DNA of 64,000 nt from Pantoea sp. Eser (GCA_009830035.1 SZZY01000002.1:310001-374000); one strand, 5' to 3'; shown: positions 39,859 to 50,365, numbered from the stretch's first letter. The notes: generated by a model from the letters alone, not told the origin. Program-made: numbers and translations.

Positions 39859-41891
39859 ATGTCAAACAGTAAGCGTTTTGAAATCACGGCGGGCTACAGC
39901 CATCTGCTCGGGGCTAATTTTGATGGTCAGGGCGTTAACTTAGCGCTGTTCAGTGCGCATGCCGAGCGGGTGGAGTTGTGCCTTTACGATCCGAGTGGCA
40001 AGACTGAAATTGCCCGGCTGGAACTGCCGGAGTTTACCCATGAAGTGTGGCACGGTTACGTGCCGGGACTGCAACCGGGCGCGCTGTATGGCTATCGCGT
40101 CTACGGTCCTTACGACCCGGAAAATGGCCATCGTTTTAACCCGAACAAATTACTGCTCGATCCCTACGCCCGTGAACTGGCCGGCGATATTGAGTGGAAC
40201 GAGGCGCACTTTGCCTATGACCTTTATCACGAAGACAAAGACCTGACCTTTGACAGCCGCGACAGCGCGCCGTTTACCCCTAAATGCCGGGTGATCGATC
40301 CGGATGAATTCGACTGGCAGGACAAGAACCGTCCCAACGTGCCGTGGCCGAAGACGGTGATTTATGAAACCCATGTTAGGGGCTTCACCCAACTCAATAC
40401 GGCGCTGCCACCGGAACTGCGCGGCACCTTTGACGGCATGAGCCACAAATCTACCGTCGACTACATCAAAAGCCTGGGGATCACCTCGGTTGAGCTGTTG
40501 CCGGTGCACTGGTTCCCGGATGACCAGCATCTGCTGGACAAGGGACTGAAAAACTTCTGGGGTTACAACACGCTGGGCTTCTTCGCGCCCGCGACGCGTT
40601 ACTTCGGTCCGCGCAGTATTCAGGGCTTCCGTGACATGGTGCGGGCGTTCCACGACGCCGGTATCGAGGTGGTCCTTGACGTGGTGTATAACCACACCGC
40701 CGAGGGCAACGAGCTGGGCCCAACGCTGTCATTTAAAGGTATCGATAACTTCTCCTATTACCGCACCCTGCCCAATCAGCATCGTTACTACATCAACGAT
40801 ACCGGTACCGGCAACACGGTTAACACCTCGCATCCACGGGTGCTGCAGATGGTGATGGATTCGCTGCGTTACTGGTCTGAATCGATGCATATCGACGGTT
40901 TCCGCTTCGATCTCGGCACCATTCTCGGCCGTGAGCCCGAAGGGTTCGATCCGCGCGGCGGCTTCTTTGACGCAGTGATGCAGGATCCGGTCCGGGCGGC
41001 TATCAGGTTGGCGGCTTCCCGCCAGGCTGGGCGGAGTGGAACGACCAGTACCGCGACACGGTGCGCTATTACTGGAAAGGCAACAACGTCTCGACCGACT
41101 TTGCGGCTCGCCTGCTGGGTTCGGGCGATCTTTACAATCAGCGCGGCCGCCGTCCGTGGGCCAGCGTCAGCTTCATCACTGCCCACGATGGCTTCACCCT
41201 CAACGATCTGGTGTCGTATAACGACAAGCATAACGATGACAACGGCGAGGATAACAACGACGGGCACAACGATAACCGTTCTTACAACTACGGCGCGGAA
41301 GGCCCGACCGATGATGAGAACATTAACGCGGTGCGCGAGCGTCAGAAACGCAACTTCCTCGCGACGATGGTCTTCTCACACGGGACCCCGATGCTGCTGG
41401 CGGGTGACGAGTTTGGCCGGAGCCAGTTGGGCAACAACAACGGCTACTGCCAAGACAGTCAGATCTCCTGGGTGCACTGGGATAACCTGCCGGAATCAGC
41501 CGAGGCGCTGCGCGAATTTACCCGCCAGATCCTCAAACTGCGCGCTGACCAGCCGCTGCTGCGGCGCGAAAACTGGCGCGACAGCATGGATATCAAGTGG
41601 TTCAACTCCGGTGGCGGTTTCCAGCAGGCGGAACAGTGGGATGAAGGTTCAACGCTGGGCGTCTATATCGGGCGACCGGATCTGCAGACCGAGGAAGGCA
41701 TCTGGCACGACGTGCTGATGCTGTTCAATCCGTTTGAGGGAAACGTGCCGTTCCGTATTCCGCAGTTTGGTGAAGGCGGCTGGGTACTGGAGCTGACCAC
41801 CAGCGACACGGCGAAGCGCGGTCTGGTGATCACCAAAGAGAAGGATTTCGAGCTGGAGGGACGCAGTTTCGCCCTGTTCAGACGTCCATAG
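39859..41891 (+). pseudogene. glgX: glycogen debranching enzyme GlgX/TreX, catalytic-acid segment deleted
   Basis: GH13 isoamylase-type debranching enzyme. ATG 39859 starts a CBM48-like N-domain (GANFDGQGVNLALFSAHAE). The catalytic barrel shows DVVYNHTAEGNELGP and GFRFDLGT with the nucleophile Asp. Near 40990-41000, VMQDPV is followed directly by RAAIRLAAS in the wrong frame. About 50 bases are missing that normally encode the LIAEPWD acid-base Glu. The remainder (YQVGGFPPGWAEWNDQYRDT ... ITAHDGFTLNDLVSY ... GRSFALFRRP) is open in the other frame. The loss of the general acid makes it catalytically dead. It is the last gene of the treZYX-type operon. Confidence 0.92.
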
Positions 41892-42007
41892 AAGTTAAGC
41901 AAGGCAGCCAGGCGCAGCGCATTTCGCGCGGCGCTTGAGTTTCTGGCTATGGCTGCCAGGCTTGACCGGTTATTAACACTCAATATTGATGCTGACGAGG
42001 AGGCATA

Positions 42008-42772
42008 ATGTCCAGATTTACGCAGAAGGTTGTGGTTGTGACAGGTGCCGGTTCAGGTATTGGCTAAGCGGCGGCTAAACGCTTTGCTGAAGAAGGCTCA
42101 TCGGTGGTGCTGGTGGGAAGAAACCCGCGAAAAACTGGAAAAAACGCTGGCCGGGCCGGCTGCGGGCGATCATCTGGTCGCCGCCTGTGACGTCTCCGAC
42201 GCTGACCAGGTGAAGCAACTGTCAGAAACGGTACTGGATAAATATGGCCGGGTTGACGTACTGGTCAACGACGCCGGGGTGATCGTGCAGGGCCGGATCT
42301 ATGAGGTCGAGCTTGATGACTGGAAAACGCTGATGAAAACCGACCTGGATGGGGTTTTCCACGGCGTACACTACTTTAGGCCCGCCCTGCTGCGCAGCAA
42401 AGGCAACGTCGTTAACATCTCTTCCGTTTCCGGCTTAGGCGGCGACTGGGGCATGAGCATCTATAACGCCGCGAAAGGCGCCATTACTAACTTCACCCAT
42501 GCGCTGGCAATGGATTACGGTGCTGACGGCGTGCGGGTGAACGCCATCTGTCCGGGATTCACCTTTACGATTTGACTGAAGATATGAAAGATAACCCCGA
42601 ACTGCTGGAGCGCTTTTACGACCGTATTCCGTTACGCCGCGCCGGGGAAGCGGACGATATTGCCCGCGCGATTGTCTTTATTGCCAGCGATGAAGTCGCT
42701 TATATTACCGGCGTCAACCTGCCGGTAGATGGCGGTATTACCGCCTCAAACAGTCAGCCAAAGCAGGCTTAA
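42008..42772 (+). pseudogene. short-chain dehydrogenase/reductase, nonsense and frameshifts
   Basis: Classical SDR. ATG 42008 is preceded by a strong GACGAGGAGG site. VVVVTGAGSGIG is followed by TAA (42065-42067, codon 20) and then AAAKRFAEEGSSVVLVGR. A shift near 42123 leads to EKLEKTLAGPAAGDHL, DVLVNDAGVIVQG, the catalytic region NISSVSGLGGDWGMSIYNAAKGA and VRVNAICPGF. A last shift near 42570 precedes LTEDMKDNPELLERFYDRIP and ITGVNLPVDGG. The active-site Tyr-x3-Lys is retained in the DNA, but three lesions prevent expression of a complete protein. Confidence 0.85.
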
Positions 42773-42814
42773 TACCTGACCGACAATCTGACAAAAAATC
42801 TGACAGACATAATG

Positions 42815-42850
42815 AAAAGGGCATCGAATTTACGCTGCCCTTTTTCTTTT
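42815..42850 (+). terminator. intrinsic terminator after the SDR
   Basis: AAAAGGGCA and TGCCCTTTTT flank an ~11-base loop and are followed by a long T-rich run. Confidence 0.75.
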
Positions 42851-42922
42851 TTTACTGCCGCGCTTAACCACGCGTTTTATTATTTGCAGGGTCCAAGCCG
42901 TCAATAATCAGCGACAGCGGGA

Positions 42923-43198
42923 TTAATGTCTGGGCGTATGGCGGGTTGGCGTAGCGGGGCGCGCTGGCTTAATTGTCGCACTGCTGGTGGTCGGGCAGAT
43001 AAAATTATTCAGGCAAACGCTACACATAGTGGCATTAGCGTGATGAATTTTCGCAACGGTTAATGCCTGCTGACGAGCATAAAGCGAGCCGATAAATACG
43101 CGCTTATCGCTTTTTAACAGATTAACGCAACCTTCTTTATGTAAAATCCATCCACCCATGGGACGTGGGCACAGATAATAATAACTGGCTTTGAGCAT
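42923..43198 (-). CDS. small cysteine-containing hypothetical protein
   Basis: A 91-residue frame from ATG 43198, chosen because AGGAT lies about seven bases upstream. The first ~60 residues (MLKASYYYLCPRPMGGWILH, KEGCVNLLKSDKR, ALTVAKIHHANATMCSVC) have spaced Cys and His that could bind a metal. The C-terminal Pro/Thr-rich tail may be out of register or simply variable. Function unknown. Confidence 0.55.
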   Translation of the reverse strand: MLKASYYYLCPRPMGGWILHKEGCVNLLKSDKRVFIGSLYARQQALTVAKIHHANATMCSVCLNNFICPTTSSATIKPARPATPTRHTPRH

Positions 43199-43746
43199 GG
43201 TATTCATCCTATATAGTTGCTGTATGTATCTTAAAAAAACCGACAAAATTCGTAAGGGCTTATGTTTTTATCTGAAGCTTTATTAAACTAACTGAGAGTC
43301 GTACTTAAAACCACTTTATTGTACCGGTTAAACTGACTTTGGGATTTAGCCGTTTTCAGACGGTTGAGTCGCTTTAATCCTCCTGTGAGACTTAGTTCCC
43401 CTTTTGCCCCACCGCCGCTCGCTACATTCAGCTTGCTAATGATTATAATCGATATCTATAGCATAGATAGTTGTTTAAAATTAGTTAATTAAGAAAACTT
43501 TATCCCTCGCCACCGTGGTGAACGAGACCGATTTGATTAAATCAGATGTGGAAAAAAGTGCGCCTCTGCCCGGTAATTATGAGCGTTGATGAACTGAAGC
43601 AAAATCGTCCAGTCATTCAACTGCTGGCCTTAATCAGGCGCAGCGGCAGTACCGTCTGGCTTAGGGGTTAAGTTAATCAGTTAAGGCGAACGCGATAAAT
43701 CGGTTCGCGCCTTGAAAAAGTAAAACGATCGGTTTACTTTTAAACC
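43199..43746. other. intergenic with possible coding debris
   Basis: About 550 bases, AT-rich around 43440-43500. A 30-codon plus-strand stretch near 43575-43670 (SVDELKQNRPVIQLLALIRR) looks coding but has no partner frame I can place. No named gene. Confidence 0.35.
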
Positions 43747-44292
43747 ATAAAAAAGAGAAACGATATTATTCAGGCGGCCAAGCGGTTGTTCTATGCCAGC
43801 GGTTTTCACGCCACCAGTACCTACCAGATATGCCGCGCGGCAGGTGTTTCGACGCGCACGCTTTATCATCACTTTGCCTCGCGGGAGGCACTGACCGCTG
43901 CGGTGATGGATGCCCGCGAGCAACGCTTTATGGCGGACGTGTCTGCGCCACAACAGCCTGAAGCGATTGCCCGGCTGTTTCAGGTATTGGGCGAGTGGAC
44001 GCCGCAGGCGAACGGGGCAAAAGGCTGCTTCTTTCTCAAAGCCTGGGGCGAGTATGCCAAGCGGGATGCGGCACTGGCCACCCAGGCGCTGGCCTTTCGC
44101 GCCACGCTGCGCCGTTACATTAGCGACTGCGTCACCGCCGCGCAGGGAGAAGAACATCAGCTGTTAAGCGACGCCATCTGGATGCTGTTTGAAGGCGAAA
44201 TTACCTCGGCGCTGGTGATCAGTCCCGCCGCGGCTCAGCAGGCCGGTACGGTCGCCAGTCAGCTGCTGCAACGGCACGGCACAGCGCGATGA
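43747..44292 (+). CDS. TetR-family regulator, start codon uncertain
   Basis: TetR repressor with HTH STYQICRAAGVSTRTLYHHF and a ligand domain including GCFFLKAWGEYAKRD. The coding sequence extends upstream in frame to ATA at 43747 (giving IKKRNDIIQAAKRLFYASGF), where an ATG would be expected. TTG 43786 is the only other start candidate. No clear ribosome site precedes either, so the start was probably lost by ATG to ATA. The stop overlaps the start of the MFS pseudogene (ATGA), giving a regulator-transporter pair. Confidence 0.65.
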   Translation: MKKRNDIIQAAKRLFYASGFHATSTYQICRAAGVSTRTLYHHFASREALTAAVMDAREQRFMADVSAPQQPEAIARLFQVLGEWTPQANGAKGCFFLKAWGEYAKRDAALATQALAFRATLRRYISDCVTAAQGEEHQLLSDAIWMLFEGEITSALVISPAAAQQAGTVASQLLQRHGTAR

Positions 44293-45170
44293 GATCGCCG
44301 GCGCGCTGGCGCTGACCGGATTTAGCCTGATTGCGGTGACCTATGGCATGGCGAGATTTTCATGGGGGCTGATGCTGCCGGCCGTTTCAGCGGATATTCC
44401 GTTCGGCCCGAAGCTGGCGGGCTTGCTCTCAGCCTACAGCTTTGTCGCTTACTGCCTTACTATTCTGGCTGGCGCAGCGGTGGTTTGGCGCGCGTCGCGC
44501 TGCTGGCGCTGAGCTGTATAGTGCCGGTGATGCGGGTGTTACCCGGCGACACTGAGGTCGATCACCGTTCCCGCCAGCCGTGGCATCATCGACTGTTTCG
44601 CCGCTCAATGACGCGCCTGGTCACCATCGCCTTGGTTGCCGGCCTGACGAGCGCCGCCTGGTGGAGCTTTGGTTCCCCCTGCTGCGCCAGCACGTCGGCC
44701 TCGATCCCGCCGCCACCAGCCTGCTGTGGCTGGTGGCAGGCGGCGCGGGCATTGTCGGCGCGGCTACCGGACCGGTCGCCGCCCGAATCGGCATGAACGC
44801 CGTTTACCGGCTGTCACTGTTGGGCATGGCGCTGCCGCTGCTGGTGGTCGCCTTCAGCCACGAGTATTCCGCCGGTTTACTGATTGCGGTAGCCTGTTGC
44901 GGTGCGGGTTTGTGTCACACTGTCAGGTGTGCTGCTGGTTTGGGGCGCGCAGGCAACCGAAGACGCGCCAGCTACCGGCGTCGGTATCTTGTTTTTTATG
45001 CTGGCTGTTGGTCAGGTGATTGGATCGCTGGTGTTTGGTCAACTCTATAGCGGCGGCGGGCGTGGCGCGGTGGTTGCCCTGCTATTGTTTGCGGTCAGCG
45101 CGTTACTGCTGCTGTTTTTTGCCCCGCAACAAGCTGCGCGCGTCAGGAGCAAAAAAAAACCGCACGCTGC
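44289..45170 (+). pseudogene. MFS transporter (YbfB/YjiJ type), multiple frameshifts
   Basis: ATG 44289 overlaps the TetR stop. The frame changes almost at once to ALALTGFSLIAVTYGMARFSW, GLMLPAVSAD and GLLSAYSFVAYCLTILAGA. Later segments in other frames include LLWLVAGGAGIVGAATGPVA, YRLSLLGMALPLLVVAFSHE and ATGVGILFFMLAVGQVIGS. The order and motifs match YbfB/YjiJ-like drug or metabolite exporters. At least four indels are needed, and a stretch between the second and later helices is short, so part is deleted. The 3' end is approximate. Confidence 0.75.
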
Positions 45171-45266
45171 GGGTAAAAGTTCGTTGCAGAGAAACTCTGT
45201 TCTGTTTCGGCAGCACGGCTGGGGCAAAGTTCATTTTTTCTCAGCGTACTCTTTTAAGCCTGGCGG

Positions 45267-45587
45267 CTATTTATGCCGCAGGCAGTAACTGCTGCGAATA
45301 AGCTCTTTCTGCGTCGGGCAGACTATTATGGCTGGGCAGACGTTTGACTCAGATGACGCGAGAATATTGTTAATTCTCGGATTTATCGTCTGGTTTAACA
45401 GGTCCTGTTCCGGCCCAAGATAATAAGGCACAGCACACTGCTTGCCATCTTTGGTGAAAATAACCTGATTATCATGCAGGAACAGTGCGGTGAAATGGCC
45501 TAATACCACGCCATTTAATTCAAAGCAGTGATTTCTTGCTTCACGAAGCCCCTGCTTGCTATTAAGAAAATAAACAAATCGCATCAC
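45267..45587 (-). CDS. small hypothetical protein
   Basis: A 106-residue frame starting GTG-ATG at 45587/45584 with GGGAG eight bases upstream. The product begins MRFVYFLNSKQGLREARNH and contains HFTALFLHDNQVIFTKDG and four Cys. No signal peptide or family recognised. It is open and plausible. Confidence 0.5.
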   Translation of the reverse strand: MMRFVYFLNSKQGLREARNHCFELNGVVLGHFTALFLHDNQVIFTKDGKQCAVPYYLGPEQDLLNQTINPRINNILASSESNVCPAIIVCPTQKELIRSSYCLRHK

Positions 45588-45771
45588 GCTGCGTCTCCCT
45601 TACCGAATTTCATTCGCTCTGCTTTTTTATTAAACAGAGACCAAGCGAATGCTGTCCCTGGGAGTCACGTCGCAAGCATGGCGTGCTGCGTCGGCCTAAA
45701 CATTTGCTGCTTATTTTTTAGCAGCACCAGGCGGATCCGGCAAGGCGGGGAAGAATCATTTGAGGAACTGA

Positions 45772-46005
45772 ATGAAGCAAATCATCCGCGGTGATAAAGA
45801 ACCCGCCCATATCCTGGCCGCGACGCGCGCGCTTGAAGCGCACTACTCTCGCTACGGTGAAGGCAATAAATACCATCCCATCATCTATTCCATCGCCTAT
45901 CGAAACCGGTTTTATCAGATTGAAGTCATTACCCGCCGTGAAACCATGGTCGCTACGGTAATTACCGGGGTGCGCAATCTGACCCATCTCTCTGGCGCAG
46001 CCTGA
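45772..46005 (+). CDS. DUF4060-like small protein
   Basis: A 77-residue protein from ATG 45772 behind TGAGGAACTGA. The pattern ALEAHYSRYGEGNKYHPI, YRNRFYQIEVITRRETMVAT resembles small phage/enterobacterial DUF4060 proteins. That resemblance is by eye only. Function unknown. It is followed by a strong hairpin shared with convergent anmK. Confidence 0.6.
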   Translation: MKQIIRGDKEPAHILAATRALEAHYSRYGEGNKYHPIIYSIAYRNRFYQIEVITRRETMVATVITGVRNLTHLSGAA

Positions 46006-46031
46006 TACCAGACGGATCCTGCCAAAAAACG

Positions 46032-46053
46032 CGGGGGCAATCGGCCCCCGTTT
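46032..46053. terminator. hairpin terminator between small gene and anmK
   Basis: The perfect stem CGGGGGC / GCCCCCG with a short loop is followed by TTT on the plus strand. Confidence 0.65.
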
Positions 46054-46067
46054 CATTTGAGATCGCC

Positions 46068-47162
46068 TCAGCGCCGGTAAAGCGCGTTAGCAGGATAAAT
46101 CGCGCCAAGCACTCTCTTTTCCCGCGCACCTGTTACGGCTGGCAGGTTGCCCGGTAAGCCGAAAAGCGTGCGAAAGGCCAGCCAGGCGAACGCCAGCGCC
46201 TCCATATCATCGCCACTGATGCCGGCAGCATCGGTAGTGGTCACTTCCGTACCCGGCAGATGCGTCGCCAGACGTGCCATCAGCAACGGATTGCGGCTGC
46301 CCCCGCCACACACCAGCAGGCGGTCGCAACCATCGTTGAGCTGAACCTGCTGGGTGATAGTGATGGCGTTCAGCTCCACCAGCGTGGCCTGTACATCCTG
46401 CGGCGTCAGACCGGGGAAATGGCGCAGATGCTGTTCCAGCCAGCCGAGGTTGAAATGTTCACGGCCGGTTCTTTTCGGCGGCGGCAGCGCAAACCACGGC
46501 TCATGCAGCAGCACCGGGATCAGCGTGCCGCTGAGCGCCCACCGGGCATCTTTGTCGTAGGCTTTGCCCTGATTGCGCCAAATCCACGCATCCAGCAGCA
46601 TGTTACCGGGTCCGGTATCAAAACCGCGCACCGGCTGATCCGGAAACAGCAGCGAGAGGTTGGCAATACCGCCGATATTAAGCACCATGCGGCGTTCCGT
46701 GGCATCCATCAACAGCGCCTGTTGGAAGGCCGGCACCAGCGGTGCGCCCTGCCCGCCGAGCGCCATATCGCGGCGGCGGAAATCCCCGACCACAGTGATG
46801 CCGGTCGCCGCCACGATCTGGTTATTATCGCCAATCTGCAGGGTGTTCGGGGCGTCAATTTGGGGCTCATGCCAGACGGTTTGCCCGTGACAGCCGATCT
46901 CCACTACATTGATCGCCTCCAGCGATTCGCGCTTCATGAGCGTCAGCACCGCCTCAGCAAACAGCTGGCCCAGCTGTGATAGCGTCAGGCTCTGGCCCTG
47001 GCAAACCGCCAGAATCGCCTGACGTAAGCCGGGCGGCGTCGGATGACAGTAACTTGCCTGCTGCGCCACCAGATTCTCATCAATCGCTGCCAGCACCACA
47101 TCCACCCCATCTAGGCTGGTGCCTGACATCACACCAATGTAACGTCCTGATTTCATAGCCAT
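46068..47162 (-). CDS. anmK: anhydro-N-acetylmuramic acid kinase
   Basis: Cytoplasmic kinase that phosphorylates and opens 1,6-anhydro-MurNAc in peptidoglycan recycling. It shows the ATPase-fold signatures [58 protein letters not shown] and [15 protein letters not shown] 47162 is preferred (GGGGGA upstream), though MKSG six bases further in matches E. coli. Compared with E. coli it lacks a few residues in [12 protein letters not shown] and in [12 protein letters not shown]. Both are in-frame losses. The frame is intact and probably functional. Confidence 0.92.
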   Translation of the reverse strand: MAMKSGRYIGVMSGTSLDGVDVVLAAIDENLVAQQASYCHPTPPGLRQAILAVCQGQSLTLSQLGQLFAEAVLTLMKRESLEAINVVEIGCHGQTVWHEPQIDAPNTLQIGDNNQIVAATGITVVGDFRRRDMALGGQGAPLVPAFQQALLMDATERRMVLNIGGIANLSLLFPDQPVRGFDTGPGNMLLDAWIWRNQGKAYDKDARWALSGTLIPVLLHEPWFALPPPKRTGREHFNLGWLEQHLRHFPGLTPQDVQATLVELNAITITQQVQLNDGCDRLLVCGGGSRNPLLMARLATHLPGTEVTTTDAAGISGDDMEALAFAWLAFRTLFGLPGNLPAVTGAREKRVLGAIYPANALYRR

Positions 47163-47444
47163 TGATTTTCCCCCGCTGGGTGTGCGATTCATCTGTGATT
47201 AGCCCGACAAATTACCTAGGCTAATTCTATGATTGACTTGTTTTTTTCTCAGAGATAGCGCACAGATAACGCAATGGGACACTTTTTTTTTGCTGCCGAT
47301 TGAATTATTGTTAACCTTGCGCGGTCTATGCTTCGTCCCAACGTGTTTTATTCGGACAAGGATTAATTTGCTAGGTTTGTGTTTTATTACTGTGTGCAGG
47401 ATACCGCGATAAACGTGGCGCCTTCTCGACTAAAGGAGTTTCAA

Positions 47445-47912
47445 ATGATTAAGCGTGTAGTTGTGGTCGCTTTGACCGGTATGATGCTGGCAGGTTGTAG
47501 CAATACGAGTACGCTGTCGGGTGATACCTACAGTGCCAGTGAAGCTAAACAGGTGCAGAGCGTCTCTTACGGCACATTAGTCTCGGTTCGTCCGGTGAAA
47601 ATTCAGGGCGGTGACGAGAGTAATGTGATTGGCGCGATTGGTGGTGCCGTGCTCGGTGGCTTCTTGGGTAATACCATTGGTGGTGGCAGCGGTCGCAGCT
47701 TGGCAACAGCCGGCGGTGCGGTTCTGGGCGGCGTTGCCGGTCAGGGCGTACAGGGCGTGGTGAACAAAACTGATGGTGTCGAGCTGGAAATCCGTAAGGA
47801 TGATGGCACCACTATCATGGTGGTGCAGAAGCAAGCCGCTACACGCTATTCGGTGGGTCAGCGTGTCGTGATGGCGTCGAACGGCATCCAGGTGACAGTT
47901 TCACCTCGCTAA
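47445..47912 (+). CDS. slyB: outer-membrane lipoprotein SlyB
   Basis: Glycine-zipper lipoprotein of the outer membrane, part of the PhoPQ envelope-stress response in enterics. The 155-residue product starts at ATG 47445 behind TAAAGGAG. The signal peptide ends with lipobox MLAGC. The central Gly-rich membrane segment (VIGAIGGAVLGGFLGNTIGG) and C-terminal domain (DGVELEIRKDDGTTIMVVQK) are as in E. coli. It is convergent with slyA across a shared terminator. Intact. Confidence 0.95.
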   Translation: MIKRVVVVALTGMMLAGCSNTSTLSGDTYSASEAKQVQSVSYGTLVSVRPVKIQGGDESNVIGAIGGAVLGGFLGNTIGGGSGRSLATAGGAVLGGVAGQGVQGVVNKTDGVELEIRKDDGTTIMVVQKQAATRYSVGQRVVMASNGIQVTVSPR

Positions 47913-47924
47913 TCCGCGAGAAAT

Positions 47925-47956
47925 AAAAAAACCGACGCCTGGGCGTCGGTTTTTTT
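47925..47956. terminator. bidirectional terminator slyB/slyA
   Basis: AAAAAAACCGACGCC-TGG-GGCGTCGGTTTTTTT has long A- and T-runs serving both convergent genes. It overlaps the last bases of slyA. Confidence 0.9.
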
Positions 47957-48392
47957 ATTTCTCGCGATTCTGTAATTCGAGAATGTTTTTTTCAAGCCGG
48001 GCGATCAGCGTCACCATCTGATTGATCTCTTCACGGCTGATGCCAGACAAAATGTCATCCCGCGTTTCATCAATCACGCTCTCAACCCGTTCGATAATCG
48101 GCTCCGCCTGTTGCGTCAGTTTGATGCGCTTAGCGCGACGATCGTTGGCGCAGGTCGAACGGGTAATCAATCCCTTCTCCTCCAGCTGGTCCAGCGTACG
48201 CACCAGTGAAGGTTGTTCGATGCCGATGGCTTTGGCTAACTGAATCTGTGACTGCTCTGGCGGCAGTTGATGAATATTGTGCAGCGTTACCCAGTGGGTC
48301 TGAGTCAGCTCAAGCGGTTTTAATCGCTGATCAATCAACGCGCGCCAGATGCGCACCAGTCGAGATAAACCCGTTCCGAGGGGCGTATCCAT
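47955..48392 (-). CDS. slyA: MarR-family transcriptional regulator SlyA
   Basis: Dimeric winged-helix regulator that counter-silences H-NS-repressed genes. At 145 residues it is nearly identical in pattern to E. coli Sly[38 protein letters not shown], the recognition helix region [20 protein letters not shown] and the wing [13 protein letters not shown] 48392 follows AAGGAG. A SlyA-type site lies just upstream, consistent with autoregulation. It is intact although surrounding genes are decaying. Confidence 0.96.
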   Translation of the reverse strand: MDTPLGTGLSRLVRIWRALIDQRLKPLELTQTHWVTLHNIHQLPPEQSQIQLAKAIGIEQPSLVRTLDQLEEKGLITRSTCANDRRAKRIKLTQQAEPIIERVESVIDETRDDILSGISREEINQMVTLIARLEKNILELQNREK

Positions 48393-48407
48393 TTCATCTC
48401 CTTATAA

Positions 48408-48419
48408 TTAGCTTGCTAG
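48408..48419 (-). promoter_or_regulatory. putative SlyA operator (autoregulation)
   Basis: The minus-strand sequence CTAGCAAGCTAA matches the SlyA consensus TTAGCAAGCTAA at 11 of 12 positions, 16 bases upstream of the slyA start codon. Confidence 0.65.
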
Positions 48420-48480
48420 CTATCAAGCCAGATTTTACACTATTCTGCGAGTTTACAGGACAAATTACAAATCCCGGGCC

Positions 48481-49912
48481 AGCGCCGCCCTGCTGATTGC
48501 CGGACATACCCTGAATGAACCCTGGCTGTTTACCTTCGCGATCGCCGGCTGGCTGGGGTTGTGTACCGGCGTCGCCAATCACTATCAGAACAACGTCGCC
48601 TACGCTTTTTCGCTCGCCGGTTACACCGCCGCCATTATCGCCTTCAGCAGCGTTAACATCACCGATATCACCAATTTGTGGACCATTGCTCAGGCGCGAG
48701 TCTGTGAAGTAATCTCCGGTATTTTGTGTGCCGGCTTTATGATTATGGTGCTGCCAAGCACCTCCGGATGGCGAGACCTTAATCACCCCGCTGAAGCAGA
48801 TGCATGCGCGGCTGCTGGAACATGCGGTTTTACTGCTCCAGCCCTCGGTCAGCGACAACATTCGTACCGCGCACGAGAACGTTATCAGCCAGATTCTGAC
48901 CATGAACCTGCTGCGAATTCAGGCGTTCTGGAGTCATTACCGCTTTCGCCGGCAAAACAACGTGCTCAATTACGTGCTGCACCAGCAGCTGCGGCTGACC
49001 AGCGTGCTCTCCAGTCTGCGCCGTATGTTGCTGAACTGGCCCGATGCGCCCGACGCGCTGTTTGCTGCGCAGCAACAGCTTGCTGGCAGAGCTGGGTAAA
49101 CCGGAATGTGATAAATACCGTCTGGCGCGCATCCTGCGTAGCGTCACCCTAGCTGCCGATGGCGACTACCGGCAACGCGCCTTTTGTCAGCGGCTGCGCT
49201 ACTTCTGCTGGATGTATCTCAACGTGCTGCGCTGGATCAGGCTGCTAGAGCGTGCCGACGCCGATACCCGCTCTGGCACGCGACAGCGCCGAAGCGGGCG
49301 GGGATGTGGGGGCAATTTATCGTGTTTATGGGCTCGTTCATCGCCGTTACCAACCCGCCGACCTGGGATTATCAGGACTTATTTAACGATAATATCGCCA
49401 AAGTATGCGGAGTATTGCTGGCCTGGCTGGCGTTTCAGCTGCTGCGCCCCAGCTCAGATGCCCGTCGCAGCCGGCGTCATATCCGGGCATTGCGGCTGGC
49501 TTTTCTTGACCAGCTCAGACGGCGTCCACTGCTGAGTGAAAGCCGGTTTGAATCGCAGATTTATCATCGCATCAGCCAGCTCAGTCACAGCCGGGATGAG
49601 CAGGCGCACGTCTGGTTATTGCGCTGGGGTGCGGTGTTGCTCAACTGCTCGCATATTGTCTGGCAGCTACGGCAGTGGCGGGCAGATTCCGCCACGCTGA
49701 TGGAGGTACGCGACAGCAGCCTGCAGAATTTACAGCGGATTATCAGCAGCCGTGGCGTGCAGCACAGTTCGTTAGATCTGATTCTGGCGGAGCTGGAAAG
49801 GATGATCGCCCCATTGCTGGCGCTGGGCAGTAATGGGGCCCGTGAACTGGCCGGTATTATCTGGCGACTGCGCTGTTCGCTGGCCCAGTCGAAACAGGCG
49901 GTACCCGGCTGA
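48481..49912 (+). pseudogene. ydhK: FUSC-family inner-membrane protein YdhK, truncated and frameshifted
   Basis: Aromatic-acid-exporter-like FUSC protein (the efflux partner of YdhI/YdhJ). The N-terminal ~80 residues are missing: recognisable sequence starts at [17 protein letters not shown]. It continues [19 protein letters not shown] and [13 protein letters not shown], shifts near 48775 to [18 protein letters not shown] and [18 protein letters not shown], and shifts again near 49080. The middle transmembrane block is deleted, joining RLLERADADT to APKRAGMWGQFIVFMGSFIA. The C-terminus (RRSRRHIRALRLAFLDQL ... RELAGIIWRLRCSLAQS) is open. Its usual upstream partners ydhI and ydhJ are absent between slyA and this gene. 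Confidence 0.9.
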
Positions 49913-50365
49913 TTACTGGCAATATTGCTGCTGCCGGTTAAAGTCATCCTGTAACTGCTGCAGCGTTTTATGGCCCTCAAAGCGGTTTTTATCCACCTCG
50001 GTCATCGGTTCGATCAACAGCACTTTTTCATCCGGCGAGAAGATAAACCGGCGGGTCAGTTCCGTGCCGGTAAAACTTTTGCCCTGAATGCTGCCATAGA
50101 CCATCGTCATGGTGCGCCGGAAGATGGTGGTTTCAATGAAATTGGTCTCGGTGGAGCTGCGGAACACCTGCTCACAACCCTTCGCTTCCAGCTTACGCAC
50201 CGTATTGCGGCTCAGCCATTCACGCCCTCTAGCGATATTTTCACAGGTGCTGCGCATCGGGCTGGTATCAATAGTGCGCTGTAGCTCACGCCCGGTTTCC
50301 ATCACCAACTGTGTATCGTTGGGTTTATCGCATCCCACCAGCAGTAATGCGCCCTTGAATTTCAT
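49913..50365 (-). CDS. lipoprotein-like protein with very short signal
   Basis: A 150-residue frame from ATG 50365. It begins MKFKGALLLVGCDKPNDTQL, a lipobox-like LLVGC after only 11 residues. That is short for a lipoprotein signal, so a few hydrophobic residues may have been deleted. The mature part has paired Cys (STCENIARGREWL, LEAKGCEQVF) and no recognised fold. GGAG lies seven bases upstream of the start. The gene abuts the ydhK remnant tail to tail. Function unknown. Confidence 0.6.
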   Translation of the reverse strand: MKFKGALLLVGCDKPNDTQLVMETGRELQRTIDTSPMRSTCENIARGREWLSRNTVRKLEAKGCEQVFRSSTETNFIETTIFRRTMTMVYGSIQGKSFTGTELTRRFIFSPDEKVLLIEPMTEVDKNRFEGHKTLQQLQDDFNRQQQYCQ

